Part shown: positions 1 through 10,554 of the stretch, piece after piece
Layout of the letters: each line of letters begins with the position of its first letter
Position numbering within the stretch: position 1 is the stretch's first letter
Source of the DNA: Emmonsiellopsis sp. PD_33
Taxonomy: Eukaryota; Ascomycota; Eurotiomycetes; Onygenales; Ajellomycetaceae
Length of the DNA stretch: 60,837 bases
Direction: 5' to 3'
NCBI GenBank assembly: GCA_032988165.1
Contig: JANTQF010000209.1
Span: 1 to 60,837, forward strand
Notes under the pieces: generated by a model
The model's input: the letters and a program-made list of their open reading frames with translations, nothing else
Database searches by the model: none
What the model was told of the DNA's origin: nothing
Made by a program: the position numbers and the translations under genes

Positions 1-165
1 AACTAGTACCCTCTACTACTTATTAGTGAGATGTTGGACTACCTATTCAGTGTAAAGATTTTCATCAAGATGGATCTGCAGGATGCATACTACTATATAC
101 TAATTATATTCTGAGATCATTGGAAAATAAGAAAATATCATTTCAAGTCGTTAACGCAAAAAAAA
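1..165 (+). mobile_element. Decayed Ty3/gypsy-type reverse transcriptase remnant
   Basis: Translating from base 1 gives a peptide resembling the start of a Ty3/gypsy reverse-transcriptase palm: a YPLP-like segment, then 'SEMLDYLFS', then 'IKMDLQDAYYYI', which matches the family's 'TKLDLRDAYxxI' block containing the first catalytic Asp, followed by a D-x-W-K segment like the usual DEWKTAF. In-frame stops lie at about bases 4 and 112, and several substitutions go towards A or T, as expected of a RIP-mutated dead copy. The rest of the element lies to the left of the window or has decayed away. No LTR is visible. It is a relic with no coding capacity. Confidence 0.6.
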
Positions 166-237
166 AAAAAGAAAAAAAAAAAAAAAAAAAAAAAAAAAAA
201 CAAAAAAAACAAAAAAAAAAAAAAAAAAAAAAAAAAA
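157..237. repeat. Long A-tract
   Basis: About 80 bases are almost pure A, interrupted by single G or C bases. The tract directly follows the reverse-transcriptase scrap. It may be an expanded simple repeat or an inserted poly(A) tail, and nothing here distinguishes these. Long homopolymers like this are also error-prone in assemblies. Confidence 0.9.
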
Positions 238-820
238 CACCAAACAAAAACACACAAGAAAAACGGGGTAAAATAAATCAGTCAATCGGTATATAAATAA
301 ACCACTTTCGCCCCCAATGAAACTAACTACCCATTCAGACTTGCGCAAAATATTTTAACCATCATCCATCCCACCCAGGAATAGAAAAAACTCCGCCACC
401 CCCAACCGCCAACATGTTGCGAAAATAAAGGGGGGTAGATGAAACAACATACAGGACGAAACGCATAGACCGTCTGAAAACGCATATAACGCCTAATAAA
501 AACCAATCGATCAAACTCCCACCTTCCTAAATCAATATTTGACCTCGTCATGCAACGGATGAATGATAAGAAAATTGTCCCGCTCCCGGGGGAGGTAGGT
601 AGAGGTAGCCCATCGGTTCGGGTTTGGGGGGAAAGGAGAAAGAGAAGGAAGGAGGATATAAGGTGGGCGAGTAAGAGAACAGCTTGGGATGCTGAGGAGA
701 GCGATGGAGGTATGGTTGGAGGTGTTAAAGAGGTGAATGAGACAAAAACAAAGATGTAAGGTCTTTATCAAACAATCGTTGTGAAAAGTAAGCAAGCTAA
801 AAAAAGTTAGGCGAACAGGT
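238..820. other. Intergenic: 3' flank of SPT20
   Basis: No credible gene. The stretch is AT-rich near the A-tract and becomes purine-rich (GGAGAAAGAGAAGGAAGG-like runs near 630-660), consistent with the 3' UTR of the minus-strand SPT20 gene. Short open frames here have no recognisable protein features. Confidence 0.6.
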
Positions 821-3800
821 TCATTTGCCCATCCCGTTGCCCATCATATTTTGGTGCTGCTGTTGCTGCTGCTGCTGCTGTTGTTGCTGCAGAGCCTGTG
901 CTTGTGCTTGAGCCTGCGCAGGATTAAGTTGCATCATCCGTTGAGCGCCATTGTTATCCTTCTGCATGAGACCAACCAGGAATCGCCGAGCATACCCCTC
1001 AGCCCCTTCCTGGTACTGTTGGCGAAGAGGACCCTCCCAATTTGCGGGCGGGCCGTACTGGTGGCTGTATTTTTGTTCCAACTCAGACCGGTAGTGCTGT
1101 AAACGTGATTGATACAATTCTCGGAGGCTGCTGTTTGCTTGAGCTGCCATCATCAGCTGCCGCTGCTGCTGTGGCGAGATCTGTTGGGCGGTTCCTTGAC
1201 GAGCGTGTGCAGCTTGCTGCTGTTGCGCCATTTGCAGTTGCTGCAGCTGAGAACGCATGACGTTGTTCTGATAATGGGGGAATTGCGGATTCTGGTTCTG
1301 TTGCTGTTGTTGCTGCTGTTGTTGAACTTGCTGCAGAGCCTGCTGCTGCGCTTGTTGTTGCTGTTGCTGTTGTACTCGGTGCTGCTGCTGCTGCAAAAGT
1401 AGATTCTGGCGTTGCTGCTGGGCTTGGATGCTTTGCTGCGCATGGAACTGGGCGATTTGTTGCGGGGTAAATTGAGCACCATTTTGCTGCTGCATTAGGT
1501 GCTGTCTTTGCTGCTGCAACATAGCTTGTCTCTGGGGAGTCATCATCACTCCATTCATCGGAGGATTGCCCATGACAGCATGGTTCATAACCGGAGTTTG
1601 GGCCATCGTTGATGCGTTGGGGCTTGCATGTGTCATTATCTGCGTAGGAGTGGCATTTCGCATTATCGGCGTGGCGTGTGACATGGCAGGAGTGCCCTGT
1701 GGCATTTGTGGGGTGCCATGTCTGCTTGGGCCTTGTTGGCTTCTAGAGGCGACCATTGGATGCCCCATAACGGCTGGATGCCCATGTTGCACGCCGGCCG
1801 TGATCTGGGGCGGACTTCCTGCTCCTTGGGCAGAACTCGTCATGCTCATTGGGATCCCGTGGCCCATTTGCGCACCCATTAGGCTGCTCGCTAATGGAGA
1901 CGAGTTATGAGGCGTAGTATTGCGCACGACCGGGGAAGACTGCTGACCCTGAGACGCCGCCACCATCTGCTGGGGCTGCGGTTGGTGGGGGATTCCCATC
2001 GGCCCGCTTCCTCGGGACTGAGGGCGGCGATTGTGTGCAGCCGCAAGTTGGGCCTGTAGTTGTGCCTGCTGTGCGGCGTTGGCGGCCTGTTGCCTTCTAG
2101 CCTCCTCTCTGCCTTGTTCCTCTGCAATCCGCTGTTCAGTCGCTCGTCGTTTCTCTCTCTCGGCTTCTTGCTGTAATCTCTTGGCCTGGTCTTGCTGAAC
2201 TTTCTTTTCGTGTTCCACTTTAGCAATTTCTTCGCGATCAAGTTTAATCTTTTCAAGGGTCTTAAATCTAGAGAATCTAGGTTCGAATGGAGCTGCACCG
2301 CTTTCGACGCCGACGTTGGCAGGCTTAGCACCAGGAGCATTGGTCGAGGTTGATGGCTCAAGTCTCTCATCCATGATGAGCATAAATCGTTCTTCTTCGG
2401 CAGCTAGAGCTTCATCGGCAGCCAGTTCTGCAACAGTCCGCTTTCTAGTCTTTGGTGAAGGGGGCTTGCTGCGATGCAGAGGGCTCTCCAGAAATTTGAG
2501 AAGGTTTGCACTAGCAGCCAATCCGTCGACTGGTTCTAGATAAAGAGGGGGGGCTGTGGCGTGTATCAACTTTGCTTCAGCCTCCAGAAGTTCCGTAGGT
2601 TCAACCATCATTTTCTGCCGCTTGGCTGGGGGACCACGGTCGGTTACGGGAGACGATGGCAGCGCAGATAGTGGAGTAGGTGGCTGCGCAGCAGAGGCAG
2701 ATTTGGTATACGTTTGAGATTGGCGACGGCTGCGCGGGTCGGGTGTCATAGACAAGAGGGTAAGCTCCGCAAGTAATGACTGCGGTGTAGGATGTAATAC
2801 GGTCGTAAAAACCTTGGGTTTTGGAGCCGGTTGTTTCTGGTTACTAGAGACATCCGAATCCTTGTTGGATTGGGAGCTCTCGTTGTTTGTTTCGGAAGAT
2901 GACTGGGTATCCGACTTCTGGGTGCTGGAGGTACCATTGACGCTTGGTGTGATTTTCGACTGGTTTTGCTGCGGATATGGTACATATGGCGAAGGTGTAA
3001 TATGTTGGTTGTAGTTGTGCAAGGAGAAAGGAGAGGTCTTTTCGGTCGAGGAGGAACTAGAAGAAGGGCTTGGTTGTGTGGAAAGGGATTTATGGTCGAC
3101 GACGCGGACAATAAGGCAGTCTACAAAAAGCATTAGCTCCGTTATTTGAAAAACAGCCATAATAACAAGACTCACTCTCGTAGAATCGAACTCCGCCCCT
3201 TAGTAGTTCTTCAACCATATCATGAGGCACGGTACCCGCCTTGATGTGTTCGATTATAACTTTCATTTCAGAGTTATACGGGAAACTCCCATCTTGCTGG
3301 TCGAAGCGGAAATGCGTAGGATGGAGGTGTATAGTGAAGGATGGTGGACTCTTCGAGTACTTTTTGAGAATGTATGCGGTAGTTTTCACTACGTCACAAA
3401 AGTATATTAGTATTGAATGCCAAGCGATCATCAATTGCTTATGGGAACACGAACCATAGGGTTCAGGGAACTTTTTAAGCTGTCGACGGTCAGCGCCGGG
3501 CCCGTCCGTCCCAGAGGGCTTCATCGAGGGGCGCTGGAGACGAGACGCGGGATCCCCAGGTTTTTGGGGTTCCTTCCTGGGGCGCGCTCCCTGGCGACTG
3601 TTCGCGCCGTTCATAGCCATAGCGGTAGTCGGAGTAGCTGTGCCTGGTTGTTTGGCGCTCGAAACGCGATTCGCGGCCGAGCCCAAGGGCGACGGGGAGG
3701 GTTGTGATGACCGGGCGCCATTGATGCCGGTCTGGATGTAGGATGGGGCAGGGCGTTTGATCTTGGGAGCGGCGGGCTTAGTTGAGACAGCGGTCGCCAT
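821..3800 (-). CDS. SPT20: SAGA complex subunit Spt20
   Basis: Spt20 is a core structural subunit of the nuclear SAGA co-activator/histone acetyltransferase complex. Exons on the minus strand are 3800-3455, 3388-3176 and 3120-821, giving 952 aa. The start is the ATG at 3800 (MATAVSTK). The upstream in-frame extension has only a GTG. The Spt20 domain spans roughly residues 105-210: 'FPEPYVKTTAYILKKYSKSPPSF', then 'EELLRGGVRFYE', 'CLIVRVVDH' and 'TTVLHPTPQSLLAELTLL'; both introns interrupt this domain. About residues 470-550 are K/E/R/Q-rich and probably coiled coil. The last third is very rich in Gln, Met, Ala and Pro with several poly-Q runs, as in other fungal Spt20 proteins. The CAG/CAA runs create long stop-free shadow frames on both strands. 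The family call is secure; exact splice sites are inferred from frame continuity. Confidence 0.88.
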
Positions 3801-4513
3801 GGCGGGAAGAGGTTCCACGCAACGGCGCGCCCGCTGTTATGGTGTAGAGGCGACGGTTAAGATGGTGTCTCCCGGACGGATGAGAATGCGAAATCCCCGG
3901 AAAGTGATGGTATAGCCGATGCGGGAGACATGTGGGGAGCGCGGATAGCGTGGTGGCGACCGGCGCGCCCAGAAAGGATTCCGGTGGGCAGGAAATCGGA
4001 TGAAAAGGCGCTTAGGCGGTACAGGAGGCGCAGGAAGGTCGCAAGAAGCTGGCGGGATCGAGGGACGAGTGAAGTCTGATAGACGTCGCCGGCGTGTGGA
4101 GGAGGTTGAATGTCGTCGTTTGATGCCAAGGACGAGGCTGTCAGTCGGGGAGCCACGTGACCGCAGGAAATAGACTAGCGTGGTGTGACTAAGCAGGGGG
4201 GACGATATCCAGCTATGACGACTGAGGAGGAACAAGACGGCCGTGTAGAAGGGATATTACAGGCAAGTCGGCGTTAACAGTTGATTTCTAGCTAAGATCA
4301 GGCACAGCAGTGACACAAAAGTAGAATACAACCCCGTATGAAGAGGCTGGATAATAGAATTCATAGTTACGACAAATACAAAATATGAAGAAAGCAGTTG
4401 AAGCTCAGATAAGGCATAGCTGTAGGTATATGGGAATAAAGGGGGGTCATGTCATGCAGTAAAGGGAAGAAACCATCTTCGCGGAACGGAGACGGGAAAG
4501 CCAAGAGAGTCAT
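3801..4513. other. Intergenic: SPT20 upstream region and 3' flank of the Pex22-like gene
   Basis: Head-to-tail spacer between two minus-strand genes. The part next to SPT20 (3801-4240) is GC-rich and stop-poor on the minus strand but has no recognisable protein, so it is best read as promoter and 5' UTR. One CACGTG core is present. The remainder is AT-richer terminator-side sequence. Confidence 0.55.
4154..4159. promoter_or_regulatory. CACGTG (E-box) site upstream of SPT20
   Basis: The site reads GGTCACGTGGC on the minus strand, about 355 bp upstream of the SPT20 ATG. CACGTG is the core bound by bHLH factors such as Cbf1-type proteins. The extended 10-mer GGTCACGTGG also occurs twice in the next promoter (6173 and 6209). 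Binding is inferred, not shown. Confidence 0.35.
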
Positions 4514-5903
4514 TTAGTCGTGCCCGGACACCCGTCGTCCCCAATCCTCTCCTGTCCTCAATCCGTCAACAACGTCGATCCGTTTGCCTAATCCCGTCAC
4601 GCCCTCTTTCTGCCACCACTTCTCGCCCTTATCTGCGAGAGCAGACTCGTCATCGCTGTCTACTAAGCCACCACGTCCGCCCTCATCGCCAACTACAATG
4701 ACGACTTGCCGCACCCATTTCGAGATATGGTGAACCGACTCACCATCGTTTCCACTCAGGCTCTCTTGCATGTAAACAATGTCTGGAGAAATGTGGCGAA
4801 GCATATGCACGTGGCCCGTTGGCGTGCTAAAAGGCATGATCATTGTCTCCTTGTCAACTAAGGTTTGCGCTTGGTTATAGAGGGTCTTGAACAGAGGTGA
4901 GGAGGACTCGAAGCTATCTGCCGCTGGGCGAGGCTCGATGGTTTCTAAGCCAGCATTCTGAGAGTTTTCGGCACCGGCCTCCTCGTGTCCGATGTTGGCA
5001 TATGAAGACGAAAGAGAGAGAGCAGGGCGAGAGGCGCGGTCGGAGTTGGCGGATCGAGGCTGCATACCAGGCGCATAGATCAAAACAAAAACTCGGGCCG
5101 TGTCAGGATCGACGTATTCGGGTAGGTGTGACAAAATAGACTACGGAATGGCGGTATTAGCTATGGATGAGGAAGATTATGGAGAACTAGCAATATAGGA
5201 ATCATACCGCATGCTCTGACAGAGGGCCTTCGGTACCGTCGGTGTCGTCGACTTCGCTCACGGAAGACACCACGATCGCAACAGTTTTCCTATGCTTTCC
5301 GGCAGCCAACTGTGCTGGAGGAGGCAAATTTGAAGCCAATGCGCCCGACATAGCGGGAGGCTCCGCGGTGTGGGATGGTGGCACTATGCCTCTCGAATTG
5401 GCCTCTTCAGTCCACCGAGAATGGTCCTCGAAGTCGCCAGCGCCTTCTTCCCGGATCGCAGTCAATGCACCTCCAACCGCTGCGCCAGCGGCAGCGACAC
5501 CAGCAGCAACTTTCCTGCTGGCGCCATCGAAGAGCTGCTGTGGACTGGGGGTTCGACGCAACGCGCCTTGGACTCGAGATATCACACTTGCATCCTCGTG
5601 CTGGCCATCGTATGCGCCGGTTGTCCTTGCGTAATCGCCCTCGGGCTGGGGGTATTGCCCTCCCGAGTCAAGGTTAATTGGAGCACCATCATGCCTGCGG
5701 CGCTGAGGCCGCCCATCGTCATCGTCGTCATCGTCGTCGTCTTGGCGCTCACTCCATACCCAAGCGGCAAGGCTGACGGTCGCGACACCGACGGTGAAAA
5801 TAAGAGGAAGCCAGTATCCGAGCGCAGTCCTCCTGCCGGTAGAGCTGAAGCCAGTAGGTCCAGCGGGTCGACGCCGGCCGTCCTGGAAATACTGGTTGGA
5901 CAT
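4514..5903 (-). CDS. Peroxin 22-like protein (membrane-anchored)
   Basis: Two exons on the minus strand, 5903-5208 and 5140-4514, give 440 aa. The 67-nt intron is phase 0, with donor GTATGA and acceptor CCGTAG. The N-terminus is basic (RRR, GRR), followed by a single membrane segment at about residues 26-46 ('TALGYWLPLIFTVGVATVSL'), then a run of Asp. A central low-complexity region precedes a beta-strand-like 'KTVAIVVSSVSE' near residue 210. The distal half has a 'ARVFVLIYAPG' segment and a 'VRQVVIVVGDEGG' segment. This architecture matches the filamentous-fungal Pex22-like family, the peroxisomal membrane anchor for the ubiquitin-conjugating enzyme Pex4 in receptor recycling. The name rests on remembered family features, so the function is likely rather than proven. 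It is divergent from eIF2B gamma across about 740 bp. Confidence 0.65.
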
Positions 5904-6175
5904 GAGCGCGAGGTTGGGAGTGAGGTGGCAGGCAGGTTAACGTAGCCGCAGACGGGTCAAGAAGCAGAGCAGGAAAGCCGCATTGTATCCCGCAAAGGGC
6001 GTTGGAGAAAAGACCACAAACAGCACGGCAAAGCTTACTTATGGAGCTGGAACAGGCGCCGTAAACCTCGGAAATCCAGGCGGGAGACGGCGCTGCGGGG
6101 CGAAAACATGTGGCTGGGGAAGCTTTTGTTGTTTTGTTGACGCTGGAGCTGCCGAGAGCAGGGAGGTCGCCCGGT

Positions 6176-6217
6176 CACGTGGGAGTCTGTTTGTCCTGTT
6201 TGTCTGGCGGTCACGTG
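6176..6217. promoter_or_regulatory. Paired GGTCACGTGGG elements
   Basis: Two CACGTG cores at 6176-6181 and 6212-6217 lie 36 bp apart in the same orientation, with an identical 11-base context. Near-identical extended contexts make chance duplication less likely. A bHLH (Cbf1-like) factor is the obvious candidate binder. Confidence 0.45.
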
Positions 6218-6220
6218 GGC

Positions 6221-6233
6221 TGCTGAGTCAGCA
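6221..6233. promoter_or_regulatory. Palindromic bZIP site (TGAGTCA core)
   Basis: TGCTGAGTCAGCA is a perfect inverted repeat around a central G. The inner TGAGTCA (6224-6230) is the classic site of Gcn4/CpcA-type bZIP activators of the general amino-acid control response. It lies immediately after the second CACGTG element, about 410 bp upstream of the eIF2B gamma ATG. Confidence 0.45.
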
Positions 6234-6641
6234 GGTTTCGGGATACAAACCTTGCAGAAAATAAAGAGTCACCGTCGCCAAACAACAGCCAGCCCGTGTT
6301 TGATATTGCCGCCGCCGCCGTGTTCCAGCGCTGCGGACAGGCTGACCGTGTAAGATACCGTCTGTTCAGGGTCTAGCTATCTCATAGAAATGGCATTTTG
6401 GGCAACACCTTCACTCACCCCTCCATCTCGTTGCACTACCTCATAGCCCTCCCCGCCAGCAAGGCCGAAGGAACAAAGAAATATTAGCTGGGATTGTTCG
6501 CAAAGCTTAAAATTCTGACATTCAGCTTGGGAGAACCCTCGCTGACCTAGCCACTCACGCCCTATTCAAATACCCGGGTTTAAGAAGCGCAATAGCTTAT
6601 ATTTTACCCCTCCACCACGCCCTCCAATACCCCGCCAAAAC

Positions 6642-8501
6642 ATGCCTCACTCAAATGTCGTGCCCCATGCGGGCTTCCAAGCACTCATTCTGTGCGGCCC
6701 CGGTGTGTCGCTGAATACCTTCACGTCGAATCCAGAGGAATTTCCCAAGGCTTTGGTTCCCATCGCCAACCGCCCTATGGTCTGGTACCCCCTGGATTGG
6801 TGCTATCGCATGGGTATTACCAGTAAGTTATGCTAAAAGTTTTATGTTCAATATCTCGGTACTATATGTTTGAAAGCTATATTTACTAATCCGTATCTAG
6901 ATATAACTCTCATTACACCTGAATCAAGTCAGCCCGCGCTCGAGGCTGCTCTCTCTCAAAACCCCCATCTCACCTCTCTCCCCTCTCCATCTCCATCAGT
7001 GCTTGCACCACCAGATCTCACATTCACCACTGGCACATCAGAGCTTCTCCGACTGCCCGAGGTGCAAGCATGCATCAAATCCGATTTCATGCTTCTCCCC
7101 TGTGACCTAATATGTGATTTACTCGGCGAGTCACTTTTGGAAGCATGGATGTCAAACCACGGAGCCCTGGACGGCTCGTCAGTCGGCGAAGCATTCTCAA
7201 ACCGCGTCTCGAGCATGGTAGGAGTCAGCGGAGAGAAGGGTGGCCGGCGAGGAGGTATCGGGGTCTGGTATCCCATGCCCACCAAGGAAGAAAAAGTCAA
7301 AGGCGACGTAGCCGACTTTTTAGCCGTAGCACCACTAGATGAAGACGATGCCCCTGCCGCCAAAGGTGGCCCAGGTGGGAACGGATCAGTCCGGGCGTCG
7401 CTATCGAAACTCGTCTACGCTGCACCAATGGATACGTTAAAGAACACCATGGAGGAAAACAAGGCCTTCCTCATCCGCCACTCGCTCGTCAAACGACATG
7501 GAAAAGTCAAACTCCTAACCACCTACCGCGACGCGCACATCTACATGTTCCCATACTGGGTTAAAGAAATGGCGAAGCGAAACGAGCGCTTCGAAAGCGT
7601 CAGCGAAGACCTAATCGGCTGGTGGGCCAAAGCCGAATGGCAAGACGGACTCGGCGAAAAGCTTGGTCTCCGCGAAGTATTCGCAGAGCAAGAAAAAGAA
7701 ACCAACCCCTCCGCCTTCGGGACAAACAGCCACGACATCGAGCGAGTCGAGCAAGAAATCGACCTAACCGCCATGTCCACTACAAAATCCGGCACCTACT
7801 CCGCCGTCAAATCCGACGGCAGCAGCGAGCCAACCACCACCAGCACCCCCCTCCTCCTCCCGACGCGCACCAACACCTTCCCCCAACACCCCGACGACAC
7901 CGAACCAGCCAAAAACCAAGGCAAACTCACCGTGCCCCCCATCCTCGCCTACGTGCACCCCTCGCAGCCCTCCGCCCCACTAATCCGGCGCGTCGACAGC
8001 TCCGCCCTCCTCCTCTCCATCTCCCTCAAACTCGCCAAGCTCGACTCCATCACGGACCTAGGCAGCCGCGACGCCGCCTCCCCCTTCGCCCACACGAACA
8101 AAATCGCCTACCCCGCCGGCGTCGCCGCGCGCTGCACAATCACCAAAGCCGACTGCCTGGTCGCGGACAACGTGACCGTGGAGGAAAAGTGCGTCATCAA
8201 GGAGTCCGTGATCGGCGCCAACTGCCACATCGCTAGCGGGGTGCGGCTGACGAGGTGTCTGCTGATGGATGGCGCGGTGGTGGAGGAGCGGTGCCAGTTG
8301 ACCGGGTGCATTATTGGCCGGCGGAGCAAGATTGGGCGCGAGTCTGTGTTGAAGGACTGTGAGGTGCAGGATGGGAATGTGGTGCCTGAGGAGACGGAGG
8401 CGGCGGGGGAGAAGTTTATGGTTTTTGAGGGGCTGGATGAGGAGATGGATGAGTTTGATGATGGGGAGATGGAGGGGGAGGGTAGGGAGGGTGGGTTTTA
8501 G
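6642..8501 (+). CDS. GCD1: Translation initiation factor eIF2B, gamma subunit
   Basis: eIF2B is the cytoplasmic guanine-nucleotide exchange factor for eIF2; gamma with epsilon forms its catalytic half. Two exons, 6642-6822 and 6901-8501, give 593 aa. The 78-nt intron has donor GTAAGT and acceptor TCTAG and restores 'RMGITNITLITPE'. The N-terminal nucleotidyltransferase-like domain starts with 'FQALILCGPG' (about residue 12), then 'FPKALVPIANRPMVWYPLDW' and, further on, 'DFMLLPCDLICD'. The C-terminal left-handed beta-helix hexapeptide repeats run from about residue 490 ('ADCLVADNVTVEEKCVIK') to 560. The tail is acidic. The stretch at about residues 360-430 is an insert of low complexity. Base use changes from C-rich in the middle to G-rich at the 3' end. 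Gene symbol is that of the yeast orthologue. Confidence 0.9.
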
Positions 8502-9318
8502 GGGGCTGTCAGTGATTATGCGCATGCATATTATGGATGGGTGGGTGGGTTTGTTGGATAGGGTTGTTATTGATGGGTTTTTATTATCTTACCTCCGGGT
8601 ATTAATGCAAAAATAGAATAAATGGAAGCAAATGAAACCACTGCGAAGAATAGGTTGATGTCTTTATTTCCCCCCCAACTTTACAGCTCAATCTACGACA
8701 TCCCCACTGCATACACCCTAATCGTAAATGCATCATCATGGGACGGTATATTCAATATTTCATCAATCTCGTCAGTTCATTCATTCATGATACATCCTGT
8801 TCCTCCTCCGGGGGATAGATACACACGAGGCAGACGTTTAAAAATCGAAATAACATCAAAGAAATTGGCAGAAATGGTGCAAAAGGAAAGAAAAGAGAGC
8901 CTGGTTGGTGTATGGCGTATGATGATGGTTGGTGTTGGGCGCGAGCCCGAGGATTTCTTGGATTTTTAAATCACCAAAGATCTGAAGTGAAAAAAGCAAA
9001 GAAGAAGAAAAACACCCCCGCCGAGGAAGGAGATGTTGAATCCATGGAATCCATCCAGGTGGTAGGTAGTGCGGGAAGAGAGGGAAGTTAAATATCGGAT
9101 ATTTCCCAAATGAACAAAAAAAATTCAGGCTAAGCAAGCTCTGAACGCGGAATAAAATCAAAGCAAACCAGAAAAGAAACACAGGCATGATTGAACAAAT
9201 TCAACCGTCGCAAACAGAATGCATCAAAACACGGGGTATCCATCGATGGTGGGTATCAATCAAGTCGCCTAAATGTTTGGAATATCAAAACACCAACTCC
9301 AGTCACGCGGTGATTCCA
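8502..9318. other. Convergent intergenic region
   Basis: 3' flanks of the convergent eIF2B gamma and Cys/His-rich genes. AT-rich, with purine/pyrimidine runs, and no reading frame with protein-like features. Nothing else was seen. Confidence 0.55.
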
Positions 9319-10554
9319 CTAAGTTTCCCTGGGATCACAAATAGAGAACTTCGTCTTTTGGAGTCCTTTTGAATCCGACGGGCTGCTATCCTTGGTCGAA
9401 ATTTCTTCATTCGTCCCTTCGGGAGTTATGTCATCGGACTCCGCCTCCTGTTTCACGAGCTGCTTTGGATATTTGCGCCAGGCGTACTTTCGTGTTGTTA
9501 GAGGCTTTGGCTTGCGACGGCGGCGGGGCTTTGTGGGTGAATTTGGAGGTTTTGAGCATGTCTCCTGGCTCTGTTCCCCTACAAGCACGACGTCCCCCTC
9601 GTCAGTTACCGGAGGAGTCATTATCTCAGGTTGTGGCTCTGGTGAAAGGTCTGGGGAGTCCATCAGGTCCAAGAAATCTATCTCGGGCGATGATTTGTTG
9701 GAAGGAAGGCATTTATGGAAATCTGGCTGGCGGATTGGAGATGCGAGTAACGAATAGGACATGTCGTGATGTTCAGGAGAATCAAGATCCCATGGCAAAG
9801 GCGTATCCTCAGGGTTGATCCCTTCCTCCAGCATGGACTTGCCGCGAGGACAAGGTGTTTGGCTAATAATTGCCCTATCGTTAAAACGGGTGTCGTAAAA
9901 ACTGTCACAGCCCGTGGACTCCTCCTTGGCTGGTATTGGACCCTGATAGTCGAATGGTACGGCTCCAAATGGCATGGGAGTCATTGACGGAAAGTTAGCA
10001 ATCCCATTCATCCTATTCACATCACTCCCGGGTTGTATATCAGAAGACGCATCCTGGAAGGTATTAGGAAATGTTTGATAAGACATCGAAGTTGCGGACG
10101 AAGGGAAATATGATGGGGTATGCTCAGGTAATGACGGAGCAAAGTCCCCATTCATGGTATCAATGAGTGCATTTGTGCCATCATTGGAAAAGCCCTGCGG
10201 GCAATAGAAAGATGGTTGCATGCCATAGATAGCGCTTTCATCAAAGTCGGGCAAAGTCAGAAATTCCGGGTTTATAGTGGGATATTCCCCACCATATTGG
10301 TAGGGTTGGGAATCAGCGTATTCAACCGGGGTTCCGTAGTATCCTGTGGATGGTCCTGCTGTAGCCTCCGTATCGATACCAGGCGCGATATCGTTGGTGC
10401 CCCACGAAAACTGGAGTGCCCTAGCGCACTCTGGACAAAAATCATCGATTTTTATATGCTTGGCCTCCTGATGATCACACGGGTATTGACAGGAATTCTT
10501 GGACACGGAGGGTGCATGGCCACACGCGAAGTTTACCAGGTTGTATTGGCACAT
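9319..10554 (-). CDS. Hypothetical Cys/His-rich N-terminal protein with basic C-terminal patch
   Basis: Single exon of 411 aa. I start at the ATG at 10554 because 'MCQYNLVNFACGHAPS' matches the common fungal family that begins MCxY with a short Cys/His cluster. The open frame continues upstream without another ATG in good context. The first 60 residues carry Cys at about 2, 11, 20 and 24 plus a 'FCPEC' pair, so a small zinc-binding fold is likely. The middle is long, acidic and low complexity. Near residue 350 there is a strongly basic patch ('KPRRRRKPKPLTTRKYAWRK') that could be a nuclear localisation signal or AT-hook-like DNA contact. Function is unknown; a nuclear role is inference. The upstream region to 10800 is probably 5' UTR. 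Confidence 0.65.
   Translation of the reverse strand: MCQYNLVNFACGHAPSVSKNSCQYPCDHQEAKHIKIDDFCPECARALQFSWGTNDIAPGIDTEATAGPSTGYYGTPVEYADSQPYQYGGEYPTINPEFLTLPDFDESAIYGMQPSFYCPQGFSNDGTNALIDTMNGDFAPSLPEHTPSYFPSSATSMSYQTFPNTFQDASSDIQPGSDVNRMNGIANFPSMTPMPFGAVPFDYQGPIPAKEESTGCDSFYDTRFNDRAIISQTPCPRGKSMLEEGINPEDTPLPWDLDSPEHHDMSYSLLASPIRQPDFHKCLPSNKSSPEIDFLDLMDSPDLSPEPQPEIMTPPVTDEGDVVLVGEQSQETCSKPPNSPTKPRRRRKPKPLTTRKYAWRKYPKQLVKQEAESDDITPEGTNEEISTKDSSPSDSKGLQKTKFSICDPRET

Larger units (their letters stand above)
5904..6641. promoter_or_regulatory. Divergent promoter between the Pex22-like gene and eIF2B gamma
   Basis: 738 bp shared by two divergent genes. It carries two GGTCACGTGGG elements and a perfect 13-bp TGCTGAGTCAGCA palindrome (listed separately), all closer to the Pex22-like start (about 270-330 bp) than to the eIF2B gamma start (about 410-465 bp). 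No coding exon is visible. Confidence 0.6.

Noticed and set aside
1042..1402. Leu- or Ala-rich plus-strand frames and a Ser/Asn-rich minus-strand frame
   Set aside because: They are other-frame readings of the CAG/CAA repeats of SPT20.
5242..5945. Plus-strand frames up to 191 codons across the Pex22-like gene
   Set aside because: Antisense to an exon with a clear membrane segment and consistent splicing.
7622..8236. 204-codon Arg/Pro-rich plus-strand frame within eIF2B gamma
   Set aside because: Alternative frame of a C-rich coding stretch; the eIF2B frame contains the conserved beta-helix repeats.
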